Assembly (NCBI GenBank): GCA_019241285.1
Contig: JAFAXD010000339.1
Span: 1-34,374, forward strand
Direction: 5' to 3'
DNA from: Xanthobacteraceae bacterium
GTDB taxonomy: Bacteria > Pseudomonadota > Alphaproteobacteria > Rhizobiales > Xanthobacteraceae
DNA length: 34,374 nt
The notes below the pieces were generated by a model that saw only the letters and a program-made list of their open reading frames with translations, did no database searches and had not been told where the DNA came from. Numbering within the stretch: the stretch's first letter is position 1; each line of letters starts with the position of its first letter. This document shows positions 23,371 through 31,124 of the stretch, in pieces. A program made the translations under genes and the position numbers.

Positions 23371-23976
23371 TCAGCAAAATCCCGTAGACTTCAGATAATT
23401 GTAGGCTTCAATGATCTCCCGCAGCTTGTCCTCGGAGGCCGTGCTGCCGCCGTTTGCGTCGGGATGGTGACGTTTCACCAGGGTCTTGAAGCGCGCCTTG
23501 ATCTCCGCTCGGCTCGCGTCTTCCTCCAAACTGAGTGCATGCAGGGCTTTGCGAGCCGCGTTATGCACCGTTCGGGTCTCGACCCGCTGCTCGGCGCGCT
23601 TGCGGCCCGTAGCGCCGAACTCCTGCCCAACGCCGAATGGATCGGTCGCGTCGAAGCCTGCCATCCGCTCCCGCGCAGAGCGGCCGCCGGTCCCCATTTT
23701 CCAGGTTGGCCGATGGCCGGTGATTGCATCTTTCTGATAGCGGGCCACCGCGTCATCGCTCATGCCGGCAAAAAAATTATAGGAATGATTGTACTCGCGC
23801 ACATGATCGAGGCAGAAGCGCCAGTACTCGTGTTCCTTGCCGCGGCCCTTGGGAGCGCGATGCGTGGCCGCATTGGCACAGCCGGTCCACTCGCAACCAG
23901 GGCATTGCGCGCGGACGCGCCGGTCCATGTCCGGCTTGACGCGAATGCGGTCGTAAATGGGCGAGTCGAACTTCAT
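23371..23976 (-). CDS. J-domain protein with N-terminal cysteine cluster and C-terminal J domain
   Basis: 201 residues. The J domain is at the C-terminus (about residues 143-201: ALHALSLEEDASRAEIKARF, KRHHPDANGG with the HPD at 171-173, KLREIIEAYNYL), so it should stimulate a DnaK-type ATPase. The N-terminal part is not DnaJ-like: it carries CPGCEWTGC (Cys25, 28, 33) and Cys55 in YWRFCLDHVREYNHSYNFF, possibly a zinc site. There is no G/F region or substrate-binding domain, so it is a specialised co-chaperone. In the Bradyrhizobium group this type of gene is found beside cobS and bolA, as here. Confidence 0.86.
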   Translation of the reverse strand: MKFDSPIYDRIRVKPDMDRRVRAQCPGCEWTGCANAATHRAPKGRGKEHEYWRFCLDHVREYNHSYNFFAGMSDDAVARYQKDAITGHRPTWKMGTGGRSARERMAGFDATDPFGVGQEFGATGRKRAEQRVETRTVHNAARKALHALSLEEDASRAEIKARFKTLVKRHHPDANGGSTASEDKLREIIEAYNYLKSTGFC

Positions 23977-24165
23977 GGCTATCCATTATGCGAACTTGGA
24001 CGGCGTCCTCGCAATATTGACAAAAGCGGAATTCTTTGAGGCAAGGTCTGCACCGGCGAACGATCTTCGTTTTGCGCGCGTCGTTTTTGCCGATCCGTGT
24101 CCAACCTGCATCATATGCACGGCAGGCTTTCTCCGGAACGCACGCTGTCCTATCTATGGGTTACG

Positions 24166-24441
24166 ATGAGAACCGCTGACACGATTGTTGAGAAGCTCAA
24201 CAGAGCCTTCGCACCCGACGACTTGCGCGTTCTTGATGAGAGCGCTCAGCACGAGGGTCACGCTGGCCACAGGCCGGGAGGCGAATCTCACTTCCGCATC
24301 TATATTGTGGCGCAAACGTTCAAAGGGAAGTCCCGACTTGAGCGGCACCGGTTAGTCAACGAGGTGCTCGCGACGGAACTGCGCGGCGCAATTCACGCGC
24401 TCGCAATCCATGCGTCCGCGCCTGGCGAGCCGGCGCCATAA
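24166..24441 (+). CDS. BolA family protein
   Basis: 91 residues from the ATG at 24166. BolA fold: MRTADTIVEKLNRAFAPDDLRVLDES, the HEGHAGHRPGGESHFRIYIVA segment with the conserved His/Gly run and class II-type KH-like strand, then GKSRLERHRLVNEVLATEL. BolA proteins bind [2Fe-2S] clusters together with monothiol glutaredoxins and act in iron-sulfur handling, and some affect envelope gene expression. The open frame begins at 24097, but the family starts at about 24166. It diverges from the J-domain gene and ends three bases from the convergent LysR gene. Confidence 0.9.
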   Translation: MRTADTIVEKLNRAFAPDDLRVLDESAQHEGHAGHRPGGESHFRIYIVAQTFKGKSRLERHRLVNEVLATELRGAIHALAIHASAPGEPAP

Positions 24442-24444
24442 GCT

Positions 24445-25359
24445 TCAAACAGGCTCGGGAACCGGTGTAACGCGCGAGCGATCCTCCCATGAGGGCTCAG
24501 CCGCCCCGCGCGGTCTACAGGCTTGCACGAACGCATCGATGATCCGCGCAAACCGAGCGGGTTCGAGTCCTTCTCGCAGATAGATGCCCGACGCCGTTTT
24601 CGGAAACGGCGGAAGCTCATGACGCCCCAGGATCTTCATTTGGTCGGTGACGAGCCGTTCGGCGAGTGTCATGACTCCGACCCCTGCCAGCATGGCCTCG
24701 ACGCGCGCGTCCAGCGAAGGAGCAACAAAGCGGATGACATAAGGTCGCCCGGCTTTTTCAATCGCCTCGATCGTGTGCCGATCGGTGGGCGTCACGATTA
24801 ATGGAATCGTATCGCCGGGCGAAAAAGAGACGCCCGGCGCGCAGACCCACACCCATGGTTCGATCCATTGGGTCACCGCTTGGGCCGGGGGATCTAACGG
24901 ACTGATAATGAATGCAAGGTCGAGGTACCCGGCCGCCAATCGGCGTTTGAGTTCGTCCGAGCAATCGCAAAAAACCTGAATTTCCGTCTCGTCCTCGGCA
25001 CTCCCCTCAATCCGCAATACCTCGGACAGGATTGCTGGCGAAAACACCAGCGGCAACCCGAGCCGAACGCATCGAACAGGCCCCCCGCCCAGGGACAGGA
25101 TCTGGTCGTTCATGGCCAGGATCCGCCGGGCATACTTCACAATGAGCGCCCCGCGGTCGGTGAGGATCAGGGTCGATCCGGCTTTGCTGAATACCTCCGT
25201 ACCGACGAGCTGCTTGAGCCGCCGCATTTGCGCGCTGATCGCGGGCTGAGTAAGCCGCAGCGCCTGCGCGGCCTTTGAGAAGCTGCCTAGATCGACGGTC
25301 GCCACAACCGCACGGAGAAGCTCAATCGGAATGTTGCCGGTAGGAGGCCTGCGCTGCAT
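24445..25359 (-). CDS. LysR family transcriptional regulator
   Basis: 304 residues. The N-terminal winged helix-turn-helix is complete (IPIELLRAVVATVDLGSFSKAAQALRLTQPAISAQMRRLKQLVGTEVF), followed by a periplasmic-binding-like effector domain. The ATG at 25359 has GGAG six bases upstream; a TTG 16 codons earlier is less likely. LysR proteins usually control a divergent neighbour, but here the gene upstream (CNNM/CBS transporter) lies on the same strand, so the target is unclear. The interval 25408-25528 contains an AT-rich stretch and two small hairpins. Confidence 0.92.
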   Translation of the reverse strand: MQRRPPTGNIPIELLRAVVATVDLGSFSKAAQALRLTQPAISAQMRRLKQLVGTEVFSKAGSTLILTDRGALIVKYARRILAMNDQILSLGGGPVRCVRLGLPLVFSPAILSEVLRIEGSAEDETEIQVFCDCSDELKRRLAAGYLDLAFIISPLDPPAQAVTQWIEPWVWVCAPGVSFSPGDTIPLIVTPTDRHTIEAIEKAGRPYVIRFVAPSLDARVEAMLAGVGVMTLAERLVTDQMKILGRHELPPFPKTASGIYLREGLEPARFARIIDAFVQACRPRGAAEPSWEDRSRVTPVPEPV

Positions 25360-25484
25360 GGACAACTCCAATCCGTTCCTTGTACGTTCCTTGTTGATGT
25401 CACCCAATACCTATTTTAGGCGGTAATGCGATTTATAGTTCATCATATTTCGTTATACCTGCCCCCCAAAACCCTCCGGAGTTA

Positions 25485-25517
25485 CGACTTTAGTCGCGAT
25501 TTCACGCAATCGTGAAA
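25485..25517. repeat. Two adjacent hairpins between the CNNM and LysR genes
   Basis: CGACT/AGTCG (25485-25489 and 25492-25496) and TTTCACG/CGTGAAA (25500-25506 and 25511-25517) are perfect inverted repeats side by side, 12 bases beyond the CNNM stop codon. Without a T tract they are not convincing intrinsic terminators; they may stabilise the transcript end or serve as protein-binding sites. Confidence 0.45.
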
Positions 25518-25528
25518 CCGGCCTAGGC

Positions 25529-26815
25529 TCATGCTGACCGACCCGACAACTTCCGGTCGAGGGGGGTGATCCGCAGGGCTGTTATGCGATTGCGGTTTTT
25601 GCGCAGCACATTGAAGCGATACCCGTGAAACGTGAAATTCTGCCCGGGTTCGGGAATGGAGCGTGCTTCATGGATCACGAGGCCCGCGATCGTGGTCGCG
25701 TCCGCGTCGGGCAAGTGCCAGTCCAAAGCGCGGTTGAGATCCCGGATAGGTACCGCGCCATCCACATTAACCGACCCGTCCGGCTGCGGTCGTACGCCCG
25801 GCAGAACGACTTCGTGCTCATCGGCGATATCGCCAACGATCTCTTCCAGAATGTCTTCGAGCGTCACCAGGCCCATGACTTCGCCGTACTCGTCCACGAC
25901 GAGGGCAAAGGGGCTCTTGCGTCGCCGGAACGCGGCAAGCTGCTCGGAGAGCGGCCGCAGATCGGGAACGAACCACGGCGGCTTGGCGATCGCCTCAAGA
26001 TCGATTTTCGCGGCCTCGCCATGAGCTGCCTCGAGGGCGCGAAGGATGTCACGTGCGTGCACAACGCCGATGATGTTTTCCGGACTGTCGCGCCAGAGCG
26101 GCACCCGTGACACTTTCTCGATCACGGTCTCAATGATCTCTTTGGGCGGATCTTCGACATTGAACGTGATCATTTCGGTGCGGTGGATCATGACATCGCC
26201 GACCGTAAGGTCACGCAGGTCTAGCAGGCCGCCGAACATGTCGCGGTCGTGCTTTTCCACGCTGCCTTCGCGGTGCAGGAGATCGACGGCTCCGCGCAGT
26301 TCCTCGTGTGCCGGTAGGAGTGGCGCGGTCTCGCCTAGCACAAACCCGAAGCGCGCCAATATCCAGCGGACGATGTGGCCGATCGCATATAGAATCGGGC
26401 CTAGCAGATTGACGACGTTCTGCATCGGACGTGCGACCAGCAACGAAATGCGGTCGGGCGCGTTGATGGCGACGGTTTTCGGCAAAATCTCGCAGAAGAC
26501 CACGACCAACACAGTCATCAGGACGGTCGCATAGGCGACGCCGACGTCGCCAAACCAGCTCAAGAACAGTCCTGTGGCCAGCGTCGAGCCGGCAATGTTG
26601 GCGACGCTGTTGCCGATCAGCAGGGCCCCGATCAGTTGCTCCCGATCGCCGAGCAGACGATTGACCGTCGCCGCATCCGCACTGCCTTGGCTCTCCAGCC
26701 GAAGCATGGACCCGCGCGAAGATGCAGTAAGAGCTGTCTCACTTCCAGAGAACAGGAACGAGATCAGCAGACACACCACAACGGCGAGAATGATCACCAG
26801 ATCGACAGTTGTCAT
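25529..26815 (-). CDS. CNNM/CorC-type transporter with CBS domains (DUF21 family)
   Basis: 428 residues. The N-terminal CNNM (DUF21) membrane domain has three or four hydrophobic segments (VIILAVVVCLLISFLFSGSETALTA; GALLIGNSVANIAGSTLATGLFL; ATVLMTVLVVVFCEILPKTVA). A tandem CBS pair follows at about residues 205-335 (DVMIHRTEMITF; SPFALVVDEYGEVMGLVTLEDILEEIVGDI), and a C-terminal CorC_HlyC domain ends the protein. Such proteins are linked to Mg2+/Co2+ efflux; older annotation calls them hemolysins. It lies 81 bases downstream of aroB and may be in the aroK-aroB transcript. Confidence 0.92.
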   Translation of the reverse strand: MTTVDLVIILAVVVCLLISFLFSGSETALTASSRGSMLRLESQGSADAATVNRLLGDREQLIGALLIGNSVANIAGSTLATGLFLSWFGDVGVAYATVLMTVLVVVFCEILPKTVAINAPDRISLLVARPMQNVVNLLGPILYAIGHIVRWILARFGFVLGETAPLLPAHEELRGAVDLLHREGSVEKHDRDMFGGLLDLRDLTVGDVMIHRTEMITFNVEDPPKEIIETVIEKVSRVPLWRDSPENIIGVVHARDILRALEAAHGEAAKIDLEAIAKPPWFVPDLRPLSEQLAAFRRRKSPFALVVDEYGEVMGLVTLEDILEEIVGDIADEHEVVLPGVRPQPDGSVNVDGAVPIRDLNRALDWHLPDADATTIAGLVIHEARSIPEPGQNFTFHGYRFNVLRKNRNRITALRITPLDRKLSGRSA

Positions 26816-26896
26816 GGCTCAACGCTTGCTCTGGAATACCGGGCTCTATCCGGATCACCCGGACAGAGCGCAATGTCGGAAAGCCCTCGGTCGAAT

Positions 26897-28021
26897 TTAT
26901 CCGCGCTGCTCCGCCAGGAAAGCGCGAACCTCGGCGGCATCGACGTCATTGGCCACGAATGTCTCGCCAATACTGCGAGCGAGAATAAACGTGAGCTTGC
27001 CGCGTTTGACCTTCTTGTCCTGGCCGATGAGCTGCATGAGCGCATCCGTGTCCGGCACCCCACCCGCAACATCAGCAAGTCGGGTCGGCAGGCCGACGCT
27101 CGTCAGGTGCTGCTCGACCCGCTCGGCATCGGCCTTGGAGACCAAACCCAATCGGGCGGAGAACGCAAACGCGAGGCACATGCCGATGGCGATCGACTCG
27201 CCGTGCAGCAGGCGTTGGGAAAATCCCGCCCCCGCCTCGAGCGCGTGGCCGAACGTATGTCCGAGATTGAGCAGCGCGCGTTCACCGCTTTCGCGCTCAT
27301 CACGGGCAACGATTTCCGCCTTCATCCGGCAGCTTGTGGCGATGGCGTGCTCGCGCGCGGCGCCGCCCGAGAAAACATCGCGCCAGTTTGCCTCAAGCCA
27401 GGCGAAGAACCCGGCGTCACCCAGCAGCCCATATTTGGCCACCTCGGCATAGCCGGACCGAAACTCGCGCGCGCTGAGCGTGTCGAGCACAGACGTATCG
27501 GCCACAACCAGGATTGGTTGATAGAAGGCGCCGATAAGGTTCTTGCCGTGCGGGGAATCGATGGCGGTCTTACCGCCGACGGAGGAATCGACCTGAGCCA
27601 GCAAGCTTGTGGGCACTTGCACGTAGTCGATGCCGCGGCGAACGACCGCGGCGGCAAATCCGGCGAGGTCGCCGACAACGCCGCCCCCGAGGGCAATGAC
27701 CACGTCGCCGCGCTCGATCCGCGCCCCCAGCAGGGCATCGCAGACCCGCTCAAGGGTGGCGAAGCATTTTGAGGGCTCGCCCGGCGCCACCACGATCGCA
27801 ATGCTGGAGATCCCCGCTTGCGTCAGGGCGGATTGCGCCGCCGCGAGGTAGTGGCGCGCGACATTCTCGTCGGAAATCACCGCCGCCTTGGCACCCGGCT
27901 TGAGGGCGGTCACTCGCTTACCCAGCGTCTCGAGGAGGCCGCGCCCAATGGCGATGTCATAAGACCGGTCACCCAGGGCGACCTGGACCAGGGTGTCGGT
28001 CTGACGCACCGGTGCGGTCAT
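26897..28021 (-). CDS. aroB: 3-dehydroquinate synthase
   Basis: 374 residues. It has the NAD-binding stretch ALGGGVVGDLAGFAAAVVRRG, the active-site run QVPTSLLAQVDSSVGGKTAID, and the zinc-ligand motif LNLGHTFGHALE. The enzyme converts DAHP to 3-dehydroquinate, the second step of the shikimate pathway, in the cytoplasm. The start ATG overlaps the aroK stop codon as TAATG, so the two are translationally coupled, the standard alphaproteobacterial arrangement. Confidence 0.97.
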   Translation of the reverse strand: MTAPVRQTDTLVQVALGDRSYDIAIGRGLLETLGKRVTALKPGAKAAVISDENVARHYLAAAQSALTQAGISSIAIVVAPGEPSKCFATLERVCDALLGARIERGDVVIALGGGVVGDLAGFAAAVVRRGIDYVQVPTSLLAQVDSSVGGKTAIDSPHGKNLIGAFYQPILVVADTSVLDTLSAREFRSGYAEVAKYGLLGDAGFFAWLEANWRDVFSGGAAREHAIATSCRMKAEIVARDERESGERALLNLGHTFGHALEAGAGFSQRLLHGESIAIGMCLAFAFSARLGLVSKADAERVEQHLTSVGLPTRLADVAGGVPDTDALMQLIGQDKKVKRGKLTFILARSIGETFVANDVDAAEVRAFLAEQRG

Positions 28022-28608
28022 TACGTTGCTCCAGCGAGCCGTTCGGCCAATCCCGCCATGATATCGGCGACGATGGCCTCGTGCGAAACATCCCGAGAGT
28101 GAATGGTCACGTCCGCCTCGGCATAGATCGGATAGCGCTCCTCGATGAGCCGCTGCAATGTGCGCTCGGGGTCATCGGTCTTGAGCAGCGGCCGATCCGA
28201 ACGCCGCTTGATCCGGCGCAACAGCACATCGAGATCGGCTTTGAGCCATACCGATATGCCACGCGCGCGGATCAACTCCCGAGTTTGCGGATTGATAAAG
28301 GCCCCGCCACCGCTCGCCAATACTTGCGGCCCGTTTTCGAGCAGGCGCGCAATAACGCGCGCTTCACCGGACCTGAAATACGGTTCGCCGTGGGCCTCGA
28401 ATATCTCCGGAATGCTCATGCCAGCCGCGGATTCGATCTCGGTATCAGCATCCACGAACGGCAGATTGAGATCGCTCGCCAGCCGCCGCCCGATCGACGA
28501 TTTGCCGGCGCCCATCATTCCCACCAGAACGATGGACCGGGTCCCCAGGCTGGCCAGGAGGGTGGCAATCTCCGGTGATTGCAGGGTTTTCACAGCAGTT
28601 TCCGACAT
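28021..28608 (-). CDS. aroK: Shikimate kinase
   Basis: 195 residues from the ATG at 28608. The P-loop is GMMGAGKSSIG; DADTEIE supplies the shikimate and magnesium ligands; LASGGGAF is the shikimate-binding glycine motif; RRSDRPLL is the lid arginine region. It phosphorylates shikimate at the 3-hydroxyl with ATP. An in-frame extension to 28677 is possible but has no family similarity. aroB follows with a TAATG overlap. Confidence 0.96.
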   Translation of the reverse strand: MSETAVKTLQSPEIATLLASLGTRSIVLVGMMGAGKSSIGRRLASDLNLPFVDADTEIESAAGMSIPEIFEAHGEPYFRSGEARVIARLLENGPQVLASGGGAFINPQTRELIRARGISVWLKADLDVLLRRIKRRSDRPLLKTDDPERTLQRLIEERYPIYAEADVTIHSRDVSHEAIVADIMAGLAERLAGAT

Positions 28609-28804
28609 GGGATCAACGTCACATAAAGCCAGTCCGCGTACAACCGGCTTTGCGGGCCCTCTTGCCACGGCGATCAAGCCATGGCCCTACTGTCGTGGGA
28701 GGGCGCGCGGGCGGGCCCGAGGGCGGGAGGCAAGTCGTTGAACGAAATGATCTTTTCTCCTTGGGCCGCAGCATGCGCGGCAACCGGGCAGGCCTGAGTC
28801 GGTC

Positions 28805-28954
28805 ATGCCAAGCCTGTTCCGATTTCTGCTCGTTGTCGGCGCCGTGGCGGGCATTGGGTATGGGGTCATGTTCGTACTGGCAAAATTCGTCAAACCCGCC
28901 ACCCGCGAGATCACGGTGACGGTTCCGCCTGACCGCTTCTATAAGCAGCGTTGA
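28805..28954 (+). CDS. Small single-pass membrane protein upstream of xerD
   Basis: 49 residues: MPSLFRFLLVVGAVAGIGYG continues as VMFVLAKFVKPATREITVTV and ends PPDRFYKQR. One hydrophobic helix of about 24 residues is followed by a short polar tail, so it is probably an inner-membrane protein with a small soluble end. Codon use matches the neighbours, and the stop is three bases before the xerD ATG, which implies one transcript. I recall short proteins of this type next to xerD in related genomes, but no function is known. Confidence 0.72.
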   Translation: MPSLFRFLLVVGAVAGIGYGVMFVLAKFVKPATREITVTVPPDRFYKQR

Positions 28955-28957
28955 CCG

Positions 28958-29899
28958 ATGGCGGCCCGCAAAAGCCTGCCCGACGAACGTCTGATCGCGC
29001 TGTTTCTCGACATGCTGGCAGCGGAGCGCGGGGCAGGCGCGAACACGCTATCTGCCTATGCGCATGACCTCGAGGACCTCGGCGCGCACCTCGCCGCGGC
29101 GAAAAAATCAATCCTCGGCGCGACGACGGATGACCTGCGCGGTTATCTCGGAACTCTCGCGCGGCGCGGGCTGAAACCATCATCCGTGGCGCGCCGCCTA
29201 TCGGCGCTACGCCAGCTCTACCGCTTTCTCTACGCGGAGGGGCACGCCACCGCCGACCCGGCCGCCGTATTGGAAGGCCCGCGCCGCGGCCGCGCGTTGC
29301 CCAAAGTTCTGTCGATGCAGGACGTCGATCGCCTGCTCAGCTGCGCGCAAGCGGCTGCGCGTGCAGACACCTCACCGATGCGTCACCTGCGGGCGCTGCG
29401 GCTCGTGTGCCTCATCGAAGTCCTTTACGCGAGCGGGCTACGCGTATCCGAACTGATCGCCCTGCCGGCTTCGGCGGCGCATCGGGACGGTCGAATGCTG
29501 GTGATCCGCGGCAAGGGAGGCCGTGAACGACTGGTCCCCCTCAATACGGCCGCGCGCACCGCGATGCAGGCGTATCAGGACGCCATGTCGGAGCAAGACA
29601 TCACCAGCAAATGGCTGTTTCCGTCGTTCGGGGAAAGTGGCCACCTCACCCGCCAGCATGCGGCGCGCGAGCTCAAGGATCTGGCGCGCGCCGCCGGTCT
29701 TGCGCCGGCGCGCGTCAGCCCGCATGTGCTGCGGCACGCTTTTGCCAGCCATTTACTGCAAAACGGGGCCGATCTGCGGGTCGTGCAAACCCTGCTCGGC
29801 CATGCCGATATCTCGACGACCCAGATCTATACTCACGTGCTCGAGGAGCGCTTGAAAACCATGGTTCGCGACCTGCACCCGCTCGCCGATCCGCAATAG
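28958..29899 (+). CDS. xerD: Tyrosine site-specific recombinase XerD
   Basis: 313 residues, the typical Xer length. A SAM-like N-terminal core-binding domain is followed by the catalytic domain, with the residues in place: Arg162 (SGLRVSEL), Lys186 (RGKGGRERLVPL), His256 and Arg259 (SPHVLRHAFASHLL), His282 (LLGHADISTTQ) and the nucleophile Tyr291 (IYTHV). XerD with XerC resolves chromosome dimers at dif under FtsK control. The context (between aroK and accA, without phage or integron genes) supports the housekeeping enzyme rather than a mobile integrase. It follows the small membrane protein gene by three bases. Confidence 0.93.
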   Translation: MAARKSLPDERLIALFLDMLAAERGAGANTLSAYAHDLEDLGAHLAAAKKSILGATTDDLRGYLGTLARRGLKPSSVARRLSALRQLYRFLYAEGHATADPAAVLEGPRRGRALPKVLSMQDVDRLLSCAQAAARADTSPMRHLRALRLVCLIEVLYASGLRVSELIALPASAAHRDGRMLVIRGKGGRERLVPLNTAARTAMQAYQDAMSEQDITSKWLFPSFGESGHLTRQHAARELKDLARAAGLAPARVSPHVLRHAFASHLLQNGADLRVVQTLLGHADISTTQIYTHVLEERLKTMVRDLHPLADPQ

Positions 29900-29914
29900 A
29901 GTTTTAGAAACCGC

Positions 29915-30871
29915 ATGCGCAGCTATCTCGATTTTGAAAAAGGCGTGGCCGAGCTCGAGGCCAAAGTCGAGGAACTGCGTGCGCTTGCGGACGGCGACAA
30001 CACGGTCGCCATCGGCGACGAAATCTCCCGCCTCGAGTCCAAGGCCGCGGACGCGCTCGAAGAACTCTACGCCAGTCTCACCCCATGGCAAAAAACGCAG
30101 GTCGCGCGTCACCCGCAACGCCCGCACTGTGTGGATTTCATCGCCGGCCTGATCACCGAATTCACCCCGTTCGCCGGCGATCGCAAATTCGCGGAAGACA
30201 ATGCCATCATCGGCGGTTTTGGCCGCTTTCGCGGTGAAAGTATCTGCGTGATCGGGCACGAGAAGGGCTCCGATACCGAAGCACGCATCAAACACAATTT
30301 CGGCATGGCGCGGCCCGAAGGCTATCGCAAGGCCGTGCGGCTCATGGAACTCGCCGATCGGTTCAACGTTCCGGTCCTCGCCCTCGTCGACACCGCCGGC
30401 GCCTACCCGGGCATCGGTGCCGAAGAGCGCGGGCAGGCCGAGGCGATCGCACGCTCGACCGAGACCTGCCTCAACCTGGGCGTCCCCAACGTGGCGGTGA
30501 TCCTGGGCGAAGGCGGCTCAGGCGGAGCAATCGCCATTGCTACTGCCAACCGCGTGCTCATGCTGGAGCACGCGATCTACAGCGTGATCTCGCCGGAGGG
30601 GGCCGCGTCCATTCTGTGGCGCGACACATCGAAGGCCGAGGATGCGGCGACCAACATGAAGATTACGGCCGACGACCTCATGCGGTTTGGCATCATCGAT
30701 GAGATCATCCCCGAGCCCGTCGGCGGCGCGCATCGCGACCCGCCAGCCGCAATTGCCGCGACCGGGGCGGCAATCGAGCGCGCGCTTGCCGAGGTGAAGA
30801 CTCAGGATCGCGAGACCGTTCGGCGCAGCCGTCGCGACAAATTCCTCAACATCGGCCGCAGCATCAGCTGA
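29915..30871 (+). CDS. accA: Acetyl-CoA carboxylase carboxyltransferase subunit alpha
   Basis: 318 residues. It opens with the AccA N-terminal helical segment ([19 protein letters not shown]) and has [21 protein letters not shown] and [40 protein letters not shown], the carboxybiotin/acetyl-CoA site. With AccD it transfers the carboxyl group from biotin to acetyl-CoA to form malonyl-CoA, the first committed step of fatty acid synthesis. It lies 15 bases after xerD. A weak hairpin (AACAAC/GTTGTT, 30889-30909) follows the stop codon. Confidence 0.97.
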   Translation: MRSYLDFEKGVAELEAKVEELRALADGDNTVAIGDEISRLESKAADALEELYASLTPWQKTQVARHPQRPHCVDFIAGLITEFTPFAGDRKFAEDNAIIGGFGRFRGESICVIGHEKGSDTEARIKHNFGMARPEGYRKAVRLMELADRFNVPVLALVDTAGAYPGIGAEERGQAEAIARSTETCLNLGVPNVAVILGEGGSGGAIAIATANRVLMLEHAIYSVISPEGAASILWRDTSKAEDAATNMKITADDLMRFGIIDEIIPEPVGGAHRDPPAAIAATGAAIERALAEVKTQDRETVRRSRRDKFLNIGRSIS

Positions 30872-31124
30872 GTGCGCACACGCGTTTCAACAACTCGATC
30901 GGGGTTGTTTGGGCCGTTGACTGCGGCCGGAATGCAACACTTTGGCGACCATTGCGGGAGCTGAATTAACTATAAAACTCAATCTGTTAAGGGCGGTTTA
31001 CGGTTCGTTCAGCACGGTCGGCTTCAACTCCGCGGCCGAGCCGTTCGCCATGCTTACACCACATCTCGTCATTAACCATCTGGCCTGACCCGGTTGAGGG
31101 TCGGGGGACATTTGGGGGGTCCTG

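Noticed and set aside
24017-24045. TTGACA upstream of bolA as a promoter
   Set aside because: The -35 box is perfect, but there is no acceptable -10 hexamer at 16-18 bases.
28958-29899. Tyrosine recombinase as a sign of an integrated mobile element
   Set aside because: Length, residues and the xerD-accA / aroK neighbourhood fit the housekeeping XerD; there are no direct repeats, tRNA target or phage genes nearby.
30889-30909. Hairpin AACAAC/GTTGTT after accA as an intrinsic terminator
   Set aside because: Six A-T-rich pairs with a 9-base loop and no U tract beyond TTT; too weak to call as a feature.
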